Assembly (NCBI RefSeq): GCF_031456295.1
Contig: NZ_JAVDUJ010000001.1
Span: 1,860,001 to 1,924,000 of the forward strand
Direction: 5' to 3'
From: Arcanobacterium_A hippocoleae
GTDB lineage: Bacteria; Actinomycetota; Actinomycetes; Actinomycetales; Actinomycetaceae
DNA: 64,000 bases
Position numbers and translations under genes: made by a program
Notes under the pieces: model-generated
The model's database searches: none
Told to the model about the DNA's origin: nothing
The model's input: the letters and a program-made list of their open reading frames with translations, nothing else
Shown here: in pieces, positions 51,861 through 60,731 of the stretch
Numbering within the stretch: position 1 is the stretch's first letter
How the letters are laid out: each line of letters begins with the position of its first letter

Positions 51861-53147
51861 TTGCTGAAAGCATTAGGATCTGCATTCCGCACACCAGATC
51901 TTCGCCGGAAGTTACTCTTTACGATGATGATCATGGCGTTGTATCGCCTTGGTACGTACGTGCCAGCACCTTTTATTTCTTATGCAAATATTCGGATTTG
52001 TCTTGATCAGCAAAGTGGCGCAGATTTGCTCACGATGATGAATATGTTTGCTGGTGGCGGATTGTTAAAGCTTTCAATTTTCGCGCTGGGAATTATGCCG
52101 TATATTACGGCGTCGATCATCGTGCAGTTGATGCGGGTGGTGATTCCGCGTTTTGAAGAGCTGCATAAGGAAGGTCAATCTGGCACTGCAAAGCTTACTG
52201 AATATACTCGTTATCTCACGATTTTCTTGGCGATTTTGCAGTCATCGGTGATCGTATCAGTGGCTAATAGCCAACTTTTCCCAGCATGTACGGTAAATCC
52301 AATTCCACATGATGGCGTATTCGTGCGGCTGCTCACGATTCTGGCGATGACGGCCGGTACCGGTTTGGTAATGTGGTTGGCTGAGCTGATCACTGAGCGT
52401 GGTGTAGGCAACGGGATGTCACTGCTTATTTTCACTGGTATTGCTGCTTCTTTCCCAACGCTTCTCGGTACAATTTCAAAGTCTGCTGGTGGTTGGTCTT
52501 ATGTGGCAATCACAGTAGTAATGTTCTTGGCGATCACGGCTGTGGTGGTTTTTGTTGAGCAGTCGCAGCGGCGGATCCCAGTGCAGTATGCAAAGCGGGT
52601 AGTTGGGCGTCGTACTTACGGTGGTACTTCTACCTATATTCCAATCAAAATCAATATGGCGAATGTGATCCCTGTGATTTTTGCTTCGTCGATCCTTTCT
52701 TTGCCGCAGATGATTTCGCGATTCGGTAATCAGGATGCTGGCTGGGTGCAATGGCTGAATGCAAACTTTAGCTGGACCTCAATCTGGTATATGTTGGCAT
52801 ATGCATTGTTGATTGTTTTCTTTGCATTCTTCTACACTTCGATTACTTTCAATCCGGAAGAGATCGCTGATAATATGAAGCGCTATGGCGGTTTTATCCC
52901 GGGTATTCGCGCGGGGCAGCCAACGGCCGATTATTTACGTTATGTAATTAATCGCATTAATTGGGTGGGTGCGCTTTATTTGGCAACGATTGCTTTGATC
53001 CCACACATCGTCTTTACACAGTTGGGTATTCAGTCCGCTTCTTTCGGTGGTACTTCGATTATTATTCTTGTGGGCGTAGGATTGCAGACGGTGAAGGATA
53101 TTGACGCGCAGTTGCAGCAGCGTCATTATGAAGGTTTCTTGCGTTAA
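51861..53147 (+). CDS. secY: Protein translocase subunit SecY
   Basis: A 428-residue, ten-span SecY, the protein-conducting channel. LGSAFRTPDLRRKLLFT, GGLLKLSIFALGIMPYITASIIVQL, TERGVGNGMSLLIF and GIRAGQPTADYL (cytoplasmic loop that meets SecA and the ribosome) are seen. TTG 51861 is chosen as start: GGGAGG lies nine bases before it and the protein then begins as in other actinobacteria. The upstream ATG 51846 would place the ribosome binding site inside the gene. Confidence 0.95.
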   Translation: MLKALGSAFRTPDLRRKLLFTMMIMALYRLGTYVPAPFISYANIRICLDQQSGADLLTMMNMFAGGGLLKLSIFALGIMPYITASIIVQLMRVVIPRFEELHKEGQSGTAKLTEYTRYLTIFLAILQSSVIVSVANSQLFPACTVNPIPHDGVFVRLLTILAMTAGTGLVMWLAELITERGVGNGMSLLIFTGIAASFPTLLGTISKSAGGWSYVAITVVMFLAITAVVVFVEQSQRRIPVQYAKRVVGRRTYGGTSTYIPIKINMANVIPVIFASSILSLPQMISRFGNQDAGWVQWLNANFSWTSIWYMLAYALLIVFFAFFYTSITFNPEEIADNMKRYGGFIPGIRAGQPTADYLRYVINRINWVGALYLATIALIPHIVFTQLGIQSASFGGTSIIILVGVGLQTVKDIDAQLQQRHYEGFLR

Positions 53148-53219
53148 TTCGGAGATCTTCATTTCGCTATTTGGCTTTTTACGCTAAATAAATCAGAAGT
53201 ATATTTGAGGTTGAGAATA

Positions 53220-53801
53220 GTGAAAGCACGATTGATCATGGTCGGTCCGCCAGGCGCGGGCAAGGGTACACAAGCAAAAGTACTTGCCGAGAAGCTTGGG
53301 ATTCCGACGATTTCTACCGGTTCAATTTTCCGTAGCCATATTTCACAGGGCACTGAGCTTGGTCAGCTTGCTGCATCTTATATTGATGGCGGAAATCTGG
53401 TGCCTGATGAGGTGACTGATGCGTTGGTACGTGATCGGCTCTCACAAGATGATGTGCGTGACGGTTTTATTCTTGATGGCTATCCACGTAATGTGCATCA
53501 GGTATCGGCTTTAGATCAGATCCTTTCGGATTTGGAAGTTTCACTTGATGGGGTCGTTAAGCTTGATATCCCAGATGAGGCAATTGTAGGGCGTTTGTTA
53601 AAGCGTGCACAGATCGAGAATCGTGCGGATGATACTGAAGATGTGATCCGTCATCGCATTGAGGTTTATCATCAGGAAACGGCTCCACTGATTGATATTT
53701 ATCAAGAGCGTGGGCAGTTGTTGCAGGTTGATGGTACTGGCACGATCGATGAAGTGCTGCAACGGCTTGTACAGAGTTTGCAAGATTTCTTAACTCGTTG
53801 A
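53220..53801 (+). CDS. adk: Adenylate kinase
   Basis: A 193-residue adenylate kinase that balances AMP, ADP and ATP. P-loop GPPGAGKGTQ, TGSIFRSHI (the family usually has GDMLR here), DGYPRNVHQ, and a short lid KRAQIENRADDTEDVIRHRI without zinc Cys, as in the short-lid actinobacterial form. GTG 53220 is preferred; an ATG 18 bases later is inside the first strand. Transcribed with secY after 72 bases. Confidence 0.94.
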   Translation: MKARLIMVGPPGAGKGTQAKVLAEKLGIPTISTGSIFRSHISQGTELGQLAASYIDGGNLVPDEVTDALVRDRLSQDDVRDGFILDGYPRNVHQVSALDQILSDLEVSLDGVVKLDIPDEAIVGRLLKRAQIENRADDTEDVIRHRIEVYHQETAPLIDIYQERGQLLQVDGTGTIDEVLQRLVQSLQDFLTR

Positions 53802-53807
53802 TCTATT

Positions 53808-53853
53808 TTAGATGGCGTCTTGATATGTTTGGTCAAGACGCCATCTAATTTAT
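53808..53853 (+). terminator. Terminator of secY-adk
   Basis: A 16-base perfect inverted repeat (TTAGATGGCGTCTTGA, 53808-53823, and 53833-53848) followed by TTTATTT. Confidence 0.88.
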
Positions 53854-53883
53854 TTGGCGAATATGCTCAGTTTCGTTTTGAAA

Positions 53884-53919
53884 CTTGCTTGTGTGATTGC
53901 TGTTGAGATGTACTAGTAC
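53884..53919 (+). promoter_or_regulatory. Candidate map promoter with overlapping palindrome
   Basis: TTGCTT (53884-53889) and TGTACT (53908-53913) are 18 bases apart. The -10 lies inside the perfect 12-base palindrome TGTACTAGTACA (53908-53919), which could be an operator that blocks this promoter. Confidence 0.4.
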
Positions 53920-53992
53920 AACAAATATGTCTGGGATCTTTTAAGCTGTGGTCTGAAATGTATGGAGAAATTAGGGTCGAAAGGATTTTGAG

Positions 53993-54841
53993 ATGGCGAT
54001 TTTTAGTCGTGACAATATCGAGTACAAAAGTGATGCAGAGATTTTGCAGATTCGCCGTGCTGGATTAATAGTGGCAAAAATTCACGCGGCTTTGCGGGCA
54101 GCGATTCGCCCTGGTATTACTACTGCAGAACTTGATCAGGTGGCTTTGCAAACTTTGCAGGAAAATAACGCGAAGTCGAATTTTTATGGTTATTACAATT
54201 ATCCAGCGCAAACGTGCATTTCGGTGAATGATACGGTTGTGCATGGGATCCCAGGGGAGCAAGTGATCCAGCCGGGAGATATTGTTTCAATGGATTGCGG
54301 CGCGGTGGTTGATGGATGGCATGGCGATGCTTGTTTCACAGTGGTGGTGCCTGGTGGTGATCCGGAGGTTACGGCAGCGCGTGAGCGACTTTCCCAAATC
54401 ACGCGTGAAGCGCTCTGGCATGGAATTGCTGCAATGGCTACGGGTAAACGTGTCAGCGATATTGGTAACGCGATTGACGATTATGTTTGCACGATTGCAG
54501 AGGCGGAACGTCCTGATATTGTGCTTGATTTTACTGGGCATGGGATTGGTACGCAGATGCATATGGAACCAACAGTGATCAATTTCCGGAATAATCGGCG
54601 TGGACCAAAATTAAGGCCAGGAATGGTTTTATGTATTGAGCCGATTTTGACTGCGGGAAATCAGCGTAATCGTACTCTTGATGATGAATGGACTGTGGTG
54701 ACGCAAGATGGTTCAGATGCCTGCCATTGGGAGCATGAGGTGGCATTGCATCACGGCGGGATTTGGGTGTTGACGGCACCGGATGGTGGTGCAGCAGATT
54801 TGGCACGTTTTGGAATCACTCCGGTACCGCTTGGTGATTAA
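53993..54841 (+). CDS. map: Type I methionine aminopeptidase
   Basis: A 282-residue metallopeptidase that removes the initiator Met from new proteins. The five metal ligands are visible: Asp in SMDCGAVVDGWHGDA (two), His in GHGIGTQMH, Glu in CIEPILT and Glu in WEHEVALHHGG. The earlier His in VVHGIPGE contacts substrate. No N-terminal zinc extension. AAGG precedes the ATG. It has its own promoter region, separated from adk by a terminator. Confidence 0.95.
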   Translation: MAIFSRDNIEYKSDAEILQIRRAGLIVAKIHAALRAAIRPGITTAELDQVALQTLQENNAKSNFYGYYNYPAQTCISVNDTVVHGIPGEQVIQPGDIVSMDCGAVVDGWHGDACFTVVVPGGDPEVTAARERLSQITREALWHGIAAMATGKRVSDIGNAIDDYVCTIAEAERPDIVLDFTGHGIGTQMHMEPTVINFRNNRRGPKLRPGMVLCIEPILTAGNQRNRTLDDEWTVVTQDGSDACHWEHEVALHHGGIWVLTAPDGGAADLARFGITPVPLGD

Positions 54842-55176
54842 AATTTGCTTTTGATTCCAATTGCGAGTTTTTATCGGGACGGTTGTCTGAAATGACAGCC
54901 GTCCTTTTTTAAAAAATGCTGGGTAGTGGTACTTGGACGCGAAGATTTACGGGCGCAGTGGAGTTTTCAAATGCATTGCGAATGTAATGCGGGAAATATC
55001 TAGGTTGGTTTGTGCGAAGCGCTTTGATCGTTATTTGTTGAATTTAATGCAGTAGTATTTTGAGATTCATTCGCTGGTATGACGCAAAGGTATTTTTAGA
55101 CTTTTTCGGTTATGTAATATGGGCTGGAATTTAAAAGAACTCCGTTTCCAAAAACGCAGAAAGGTGCTTTGGCACG
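54842..55176 (+). other. Spacer before the surface protein gene
   Basis: 335 bases. After the map terminator the stretch is AT-rich, with an AAGCGCTTT core near 55015 resembling the palindrome at 35346, and TAATAT near 55114 as a possible -10. Nothing coding is seen. Confidence 0.55.
54877..54910 (+). terminator. Terminator of map
   Basis: GGACGGTTGTC (54877-54887) pairs with GACAGCCGTCC (54894-54904, one T-G pair), then TTTTTT. Confidence 0.9.
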
Positions 55177-57717
55177 ATGAAAGACTCATTTACTTCCGTT
55201 CAGAAAATTGCTGCAGTAGGCATTGCGGCAACGACAGTGGCAGTTACTCCAATGGCATTTGCTGATACTGCTTCTCCTGCTGCTGATATCGCAGATTCGC
55301 ATCGTGCGGAGAGAAATATTGCGGCGAATGATCGTGAAGCAAAAACTGATCTCAAGAAGCAATCCGAAACTGAATTACAAGCTGCTGAAGCAGCTGAGAC
55401 GGCAGCAAAATCCGAGGTCGAAAAAGCTGCACATGTAGCGGAGGAAAAGAGCAAGGCGGTAGCTGATACTGAGAAAGTGCTGAGTGCGGCTCAAGATGCT
55501 GCAAATAAAGAGCAAGAAGGGCTTTTGGCAGCAATGGGTCGCCAGGTGGATCTGGAACGCGCAATTAAGGCGAATAAAGACGAAGCTCGTGTGCTTGCAC
55601 AAAAAATTTATGATTTAGCTGCTCAGCTGGAAGCCCTGCCAGCTCCTACCGAGCAGGAACTTGCTGCGGCAAATAATGCTATTAGTGCGGAAAAGAAGCT
55701 GGCAGAATCGATATTGTCAGAAAAGAATCTTGCCGAGCAAAAATTGTCGCAGGAAAAAGAAGCTGAATCTCAGGCAGTGCAGGATCTTGTTAAGGCGAAA
55801 GCAAAAGTGGATGCCTTGAATCGGGCGAAGAACGAGATTGACGAAATAGTCAAAGAGAAAGATGCGACATTAAAAGCAAAGCGAGCTGAATTACAGCATC
55901 TGAAAGATACGCAGGAAGCTCGAAAGCAAGAGCTGAAGACGCAGTTAGCTGCATTAGAGGAAGAGTGGAAAACTGTAAATGCTTCAGTAAACGAGGCTAA
56001 TCGTGCTTTATTGCAAGCGAGAGACACAAAGAATGCTGCGCAGCAGAGTTTGGATGCAGCTAAAGGACAGTCTGCACAGGCATTGCAGCAGAAGCAGAGT
56101 AAGACGGAAAAACTTGCGCAAAAACGCAGTGAGTTGGCTTCCGCAGTTGAGCTGGAAAAGATTGCGCGCGATGAAGTAGCTAAATCCGATGCGGCAAAAA
56201 ATCAGAAGAAGGCTGAAAGAGATCAGTTGCAAGAAGAACTGCAACGGGTACAAAAAGAACGTAATGAATTGAAAGCAAAACCAGGTGAAAATCAGGAGAA
56301 GCTTGCAAAAGTTGAGGCTGCCTTCGATCAGATCAGCAAAAAATACGAGGCATTGACCCAAGAATACCAGTTGCTGAAGGATGCGCATTATCAGCATCAG
56401 CAGCGTGCAGAAAAAGCAAAAGCGCAAGTTACGCAACTGCAAAAGACGGTTCAAGAAGCAGAAAAAGAGCTTGCACAAGCTGAATCAGAGCTGCAGCGCA
56501 AAGTTGAATTGCAGCGAAAGGCAGAAGCTGAACTGCAAAAACGCGAACAAGAATTTACAGAAAAAGCGAATGCTGCAATTAAATTGGAAGAACGGCAACA
56601 AGATTTTGCTAATAGACACAAAGCTCTTGCACAAGAAAAAAATGATTTAGAAAGTGGTAAAACACTAGCAGCTGCAGAAGAAGCAGTAAAAGTTGCGGAT
56701 AAAGAAAAAGATATCGCAATTGATAAGCAGTACAAGTTTGTCTTGCCAGCTTTTAAAACAGAGCTGAAAAATGCGAATGACGCAAAGCAGGAAGCTGAAT
56801 TAAAAGTTGTGGCTGCACAAGGGAAAGTTGCAGCAGCTCAGCAGAAACTGAATGATCTGATTGCAAGGGCAGATTCGCAGCAAAGAGCTCTTGACGAGGC
56901 TGAAAAGACGCTCGCAAAATTCCAGGAACGTCAGAAAGCTTATGAGGCGAAACTTGCAGAAAAGAAGAGTGCAGCGAAAATGCTGGGTGAGCTAAGAGCA
57001 GTAGATGCGAAGCTAAATTCGCAACTGCAAAGTATTCAGGAACAGGTCTTGAAAGCGCAAGAGGCAGTGCGGAAAGCAAAAGCAAATCTTGTTCAGCAGC
57101 AGCAGTCGGTATCGGCAGCACTTGCACAGTTGGATCAGGCTCGCAAACTAGTTGCGTCGAAGCAGCTCACGTTAGCACAACGGAAAGCAGAAGTTGCGAA
57201 GGCAAAAGCAAAGTTTGCGCTTTACCATCAACAGCAAAAAGTTGTTAGTAGCGTAGCTGATGGAAAGCATCTTGCAGGCAGCAAATTCAAAGTGATGTTC
57301 AGCGGCTTTAGCCCTTATTCGCGAAATAAAGTAATTCTTGCTTCGACGCCTGTCGAATTAGGAGTATTTGAAGCTGATGCTGCAGGTAATTTTACGGTTG
57401 AGGTTACTACGCCATTTGAAGCAGGTGCGCATAGCGTAACGGCAACTAATGCGTGGGGCGATTGGGCAAGGTATGAATTTAACGTAAATGAATCAAAGCC
57501 AATGATTCCATTGCAACCGGCAAAGCCGATGATTCCAATGCTGGGAGGGAAGAGCGAGCTGGCGCAACCGAAGATGCAGCAGCCGATGGGTGAAGCCCAA
57601 AAGATGCTTGCACAAACCGGGTATGATGTGATCTCTCTTGGTGTAATGACGGCCGCATCCGTAGTAACGGGTGCAGCTCTGCTGGTGTCCCGCCGTCGCG
57701 GAAAGCATAGTATCTAA
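55177..57717 (+). CDS. Sortase-anchored coiled-coil surface protein
   Basis: An 846-residue exported wall protein. Signal peptide at residues 1-29 (cut likely after AFA). Residues about 45-690 are a nearly unbroken Ala/Glu/Lys/Gln-rich coiled coil. About 700-780 form a single Ig-like beta domain (FKVMFSGFSPYSRNKVILAS, then AAGNFTVEV and AGAHSVTATN). A Pro/Met-rich linker with a PMIP repeat follows, then LAQTG (811-815), a hydrophobic span and the tail RRRGKHSI. Class E-type sortases of actinobacteria use LAxTG. It should project as a rod carrying its beta domain near the wall; the binding partner is unknown. Confidence 0.85.
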   Translation: MKDSFTSVQKIAAVGIAATTVAVTPMAFADTASPAADIADSHRAERNIAANDREAKTDLKKQSETELQAAEAAETAAKSEVEKAAHVAEEKSKAVADTEKVLSAAQDAANKEQEGLLAAMGRQVDLERAIKANKDEARVLAQKIYDLAAQLEALPAPTEQELAAANNAISAEKKLAESILSEKNLAEQKLSQEKEAESQAVQDLVKAKAKVDALNRAKNEIDEIVKEKDATLKAKRAELQHLKDTQEARKQELKTQLAALEEEWKTVNASVNEANRALLQARDTKNAAQQSLDAAKGQSAQALQQKQSKTEKLAQKRSELASAVELEKIARDEVAKSDAAKNQKKAERDQLQEELQRVQKERNELKAKPGENQEKLAKVEAAFDQISKKYEALTQEYQLLKDAHYQHQQRAEKAKAQVTQLQKTVQEAEKELAQAESELQRKVELQRKAEAELQKREQEFTEKANAAIKLEERQQDFANRHKALAQEKNDLESGKTLAAAEEAVKVADKEKDIAIDKQYKFVLPAFKTELKNANDAKQEAELKVVAAQGKVAAAQQKLNDLIARADSQQRALDEAEKTLAKFQERQKAYEAKLAEKKSAAKMLGELRAVDAKLNSQLQSIQEQVLKAQEAVRKAKANLVQQQQSVSAALAQLDQARKLVASKQLTLAQRKAEVAKAKAKFALYHQQQKVVSSVADGKHLAGSKFKVMFSGFSPYSRNKVILASTPVELGVFEADAAGNFTVEVTTPFEAGAHSVTATNAWGDWARYEFNVNESKPMIPLQPAKPMIPMLGGKSELAQPKMQQPMGEAQKMLAQTGYDVISLGVMTAASVVTGAALLVSRRRGKHSI

Positions 57718-57795
57718 TTTCGCTGTAAAACTGTAAATAATAGATGTGTATTCAATTCGCACTGCAGTACACAGCGAATAAATGAACCTGCATGA

Positions 57796-57845
57796 AAAGT
57801 GCCGTGCCTGAAATATCAGCGATGTTTTCAGGCACGGCACTTTCG
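57796..57845 (+). terminator. Terminator of the surface protein gene
   Basis: An 18-base perfect inverted repeat (AAAGTGCCGTGCCTGAAA, 57796-57813, and 57826-57843). Confidence 0.9.
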
Positions 57846-57944
57846 GCTATTGCTAGCCTGGAAACCCTTGTAAAAACTAGAAAGTGACGCGATACACCAC
57901 AAACCACCTTCCTTTTTTCGAGCTCTATCGCGTAAAATTTTTTG

Positions 57945-57973
57945 TTGATACTGTGCGCCCGAAAACGCATAGT
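57945..57973 (+). promoter_or_regulatory. Candidate promoter of infA-rpmJ-rpsM-rpsK-rpoA-rplQ
   Basis: TTGATA (57945-57950), 17-base spacer, CATAGT (57968-57973). A good match for the housekeeping pattern, 50 bases before the infA start. Confidence 0.55.
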
Positions 57974-58023
57974 AGATGGTTAGTATTAACCAAGCACAGC
58001 AAAAACCGAAGTTAGCGGGGGAC

Positions 58024-58245
58024 ATGGCTAAAAAAGAAGGCGTCATCGAAGTAGAAGGCACCGTTGTTGAAGCGAAGCCGAACGCGATGTTTACAGTGGA
58101 GTTGGATAATGGGCACATGGTGCTCGGATACATCTCAGGTAAAATGCGTCAGCACTACATCAAGATCCTTCCAAATGACCGCGTAGTTGTAGAGCTTACG
58201 CCATACGATTTAACGCGCGGACGGATTACCTACCGCTACAAGTAA
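58024..58245 (+). CDS. infA: Translation initiation factor IF-1
   Basis: A 73-residue OB-fold protein that closes the A site during initiation. MAKKEGVIEVEGTVVEAKPN, MFTVELDNGHMVLGYISGKMR and LTPYDLTRGRITYRYK are the whole standard protein. ATG 58024 follows GGGGGA. Confidence 0.97.
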   Translation: MAKKEGVIEVEGTVVEAKPNAMFTVELDNGHMVLGYISGKMRQHYIKILPNDRVVVELTPYDLTRGRITYRYK

Positions 58246-58386
58246 GGTAAGCTGCGGTTACGGCAAGATTGCGGCAACCGCACAGCTAAACTTGTTGCAC
58301 TTCGGTAATGCGAATACATCAGTAAACCAACGAGATATATCGCTGTGAGTTATGGGAATAACAAGCTGTGATAGGGGAAAGACACT

Positions 58387-58503
58387 ATGAAGGTCAAACC
58401 AAGCGTGAAGCGGATTTGCGAACACTGCAAGATCATTCGCCGTCACGGTCGCGTGATGGTGATTTGCAATTCAAATCCACGGCACAAACAGCGTCAGGGC
58501 TAA
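58387..58503 (+). CDS. rpmJ: 50S ribosomal protein L36
   Basis: A 38-residue L36 read from the sequence: MKVKPSVKRICEHCKIIRR, then GRVMVICNSNPRHKQRQG. The three Cys and one His form a zinc site (zinc-dependent type), so with S14 this operon's products need zinc. ATG 58387. A 183-base structured spacer to rpsM follows. Confidence 0.96.
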   Translation: MKVKPSVKRICEHCKIIRRHGRVMVICNSNPRHKQRQG

Positions 58504-58570
58504 CCTGAACTCAAACGAAAGCTTGCGGTAATGCGTATTGCACTGCAAGTAGTAGTTTGATGAGAAGTAA

Positions 58571-58647
58571 AAACACTGTTAGCGCAATGCGCAGCCCGCA
58601 GTCCGAAGGCTGCGGCCGGGAAAAGAAGTAACTCGGAGAGCAGTGTT
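58571..58647 (+). promoter_or_regulatory. Structured leader before rpsM
   Basis: AACACTG (58572-58578) and CAGTGTT (58641-58647) enclose two hairpins: GCGC-AAT-GCGC (58582-58592) and CCGCAG-N8-CTGCGG (58596-58615). The position equals that of the S4-binding leader of the alpha operon in other bacteria, so autogenous control is possible, though no sequence match to that element was established. Confidence 0.45.
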
Positions 58648-58682
58648 CCACACCTTCGGAATTACAAATAGGAGCCAAACGA

Positions 58683-59051
58683 ATGGCACGTCTATCCGGC
58701 GTTGATTTGCCTCGCGAAAAGCGGGTCGAAGTCGCGCTTACTTACATTTTTGGAATCGGTCGCACACGCGCACAGGAATCCCTCGCCGCAACTGGCGTAA
58801 ATCCTGATACCCGCGTTAAGGATCTCACTGAAGACGATTTGGTCAAGCTCAAGGCCCATATCGACGAAAACTACAAAGTCGAAGGCGATTTGCGCCGCGA
58901 AATCCAAGCTGATATTCGCCGCAAGATTGAGATTGGGAGCTACCAGGGCCTGCGTCACCGTCGTGGCTTGCCAGTACACGGTCAGCGTACGAAGACGAAC
59001 GCACGCACCCGCAAGGGTCCAAAGCGTACCGTTGCAGGTAAGAAGAAGTAA
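58683..59051 (+). CDS. rpsM: 30S ribosomal protein S13
   Basis: A 122-residue S13, contacting the P-site tRNA and the 50S subunit. MARLSGVDLPREKRVEVALTYIFGIG and GLRHRRGLPVHGQRTKTNARTRKG (in pieces) are present. AGGAGCC precedes. Confidence 0.97.
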   Translation: MARLSGVDLPREKRVEVALTYIFGIGRTRAQESLAATGVNPDTRVKDLTEDDLVKLKAHIDENYKVEGDLRREIQADIRRKIEIGSYQGLRHRRGLPVHGQRTKTNARTRKGPKRTVAGKKK

Positions 59052-59106
59052 AAATAGTAGTTCACGTTGCAAAGCGTGAATCGACGATAAAATTCAGGAG
59101 ATATAA

Positions 59107-59502
59107 ATGCCACAAAAGACACAGGCGCGTCGTCCGCGTCGTACTGTGCGCAAAAATATTGCTGTGGGTCAGGCGCACATCAAGTCGACCTTCAACAACA
59201 CCATCGTTTCAATCACTGATCCAAAGGGTGAAGTGATTGCGTCTTGCTCTTCAGGTCAAGTTGGCTTCAAGGGTTCCCGGAAGTCCACCCCATACGCAGC
59301 TCAGCTCGCTGCTGAAAATGCTGCACGCCGCGCAATGGATCACGGAATGAAGAAAGTTGATGTCTTCGTGAAGGGTCCAGGCTCTGGTCGTGAGACTGCA
59401 ATTCGTTCATTGACGGCTTCTGGTCTGGAAGTTACCTCAATTTCTGATGTAACTCCACAAGCTCACAACGGTTGTCGTCCGCCAAAGCGCCGTCGCGTGT
59501 GA
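59107..59502 (+). CDS. rpsK: 30S ribosomal protein S11
   Basis: A 131-residue S11 of the 30S platform near the mRNA exit. HIKSTFNNTIVSITDPKGE, GFKGSRKSTPYAAQLAAENA and TPQAHNGCRPPKRRRV are standard; the Asn-Gly in the last motif is the known isoaspartate site of S11. AGGAGA before the ATG. Confidence 0.97.
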   Translation: MPQKTQARRPRRTVRKNIAVGQAHIKSTFNNTIVSITDPKGEVIASCSSGQVGFKGSRKSTPYAAQLAAENAARRAMDHGMKKVDVFVKGPGSGRETAIRSLTASGLEVTSISDVTPQAHNGCRPPKRRRV

Positions 59503-59686
59503 TCCCAGGGGCGCAGCCCCTTTCCGGTGTGAATCAGAATTAGCCCATCGGGCATTGAAACTATCTGCTCAATGCAATCGAAAACCGGGCAAGATCTGAA
59601 ACAGCACCAACTTCCGCTGGCATTTTAGTTGCCAGCTTGGAATCAAAATGGCGTCATATGGTGGGCGCCGACGAAAGGAAATAATT

Positions 59687-60697
59687 GTGATCATCGAACA
59701 GCGTCCTACTCTTACTGAAGAGAAGCTATCCGATACCCGCTCACGCTTCACTCTCAATCCGCTTGAGCCTGGCTTCGGCTACACCCTCGGAAACTCGTTA
59801 CGCCGTACGCTGCTCAGCTCAATTCCGGGCTCAGCAGTTACTTCGATTCACATCGACGGTGTACTTCACGAATTCTCAACGATTGAAGGCTGCAAAGAAG
59901 ATGTAGCTGAAATTATTTTGAATTTGAAAGATCTCGTAGTGACCTCAGAACATGACGAACCTGTGTTGATGTACTTGCGCAAGCAGGGCCCAGGGCAAGT
60001 TCTCGCTTCTGATATCACTCCTCCCGCTGGCGTAGAAATCCATAATCCAGATCTCGTGATTGCCACCCTGAATGAAAAGGGAAAGATTGAAGTTGATTTG
60101 ACGGTAGAGCGTGGCCGTGGCTATGTATCTGCACAGCAAAACAACTCACCTGATTACGAAATTGGCCGGATTGCAATTGATTCGATCTACTCGCCAGTGG
60201 TGAAGGTTTCATACAAGGTAGAAGCCACCCGTGTGGGGCAGCGTACCGATTTCGATAAGCTCATTGTTGATGTGGAAACTAAGCCTTCGATGGCTCCACG
60301 CGATGCTTTCGCATCCGCTGGAAAAACCCTCGTAGAGCTCTTCGGTTTGTGCACTGAGCTAAACGAAGAGGTAGAAGGTCTCGAGCTGAAGGAAGCACCA
60401 GTACAGGAGCAGCAATCTTCGGATTTGCAGCGTCCAATCACCGTCCTGAATCTCCCGGCACGTTCGCAAAACTGCTTGCAGCGTGAAGGTATTCATACGC
60501 TCGGTGAACTTGTGCTCCGCTCAGAAGCAGATTTGCTCGATATCCGCAATTTTGGTGCGAAGTCGATTGAGGATGTAAAAGACGAACTCGCTAAGTACGA
60601 TCTTCGTCTGAAGGATTCTCCAGCAGGATTTATGTCCGGCCTCGGAGACGATAACTATCCAATGACTTTCAGTGACGACCTACAGGAACGAATTTAA
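59687..60697 (+). CDS. rpoA: DNA-directed RNA polymerase alpha subunit
   Basis: A 336-residue alpha subunit. The N-terminal dimerisation domain (PLEPGFGYTLGNSLRRTLLSSIPG) is joined by a linker to the C-terminal domain (LNLPARSQNCLQREGIHTLGEL, NFGAKSIEDVKDEL), which binds activators and UP elements. No rpsD lies between rpsK and rpoA. GTG 59687 is chosen with AAAGGAA before it; the 13 codons upstream in frame are not conserved. Confidence 0.97.
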   Translation: MIIEQRPTLTEEKLSDTRSRFTLNPLEPGFGYTLGNSLRRTLLSSIPGSAVTSIHIDGVLHEFSTIEGCKEDVAEIILNLKDLVVTSEHDEPVLMYLRKQGPGQVLASDITPPAGVEIHNPDLVIATLNEKGKIEVDLTVERGRGYVSAQQNNSPDYEIGRIAIDSIYSPVVKVSYKVEATRVGQRTDFDKLIVDVETKPSMAPRDAFASAGKTLVELFGLCTELNEEVEGLELKEAPVQEQQSSDLQRPITVLNLPARSQNCLQREGIHTLGELVLRSEADLLDIRNFGAKSIEDVKDELAKYDLRLKDSPAGFMSGLGDDNYPMTFSDDLQERI

Positions 60698-60731
60698 TTC
60701 GGATTCTGGATCAAACTTATAGGAGATAAAC

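Larger units (their letters stand above)
57718..58023 (+). other. Spacer before infA
   Basis: 306 bases containing the surface-gene terminator and the infA promoter. An in-frame extension of infA from 57976 is open but has no ribosome binding site or conservation. Confidence 0.6.
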
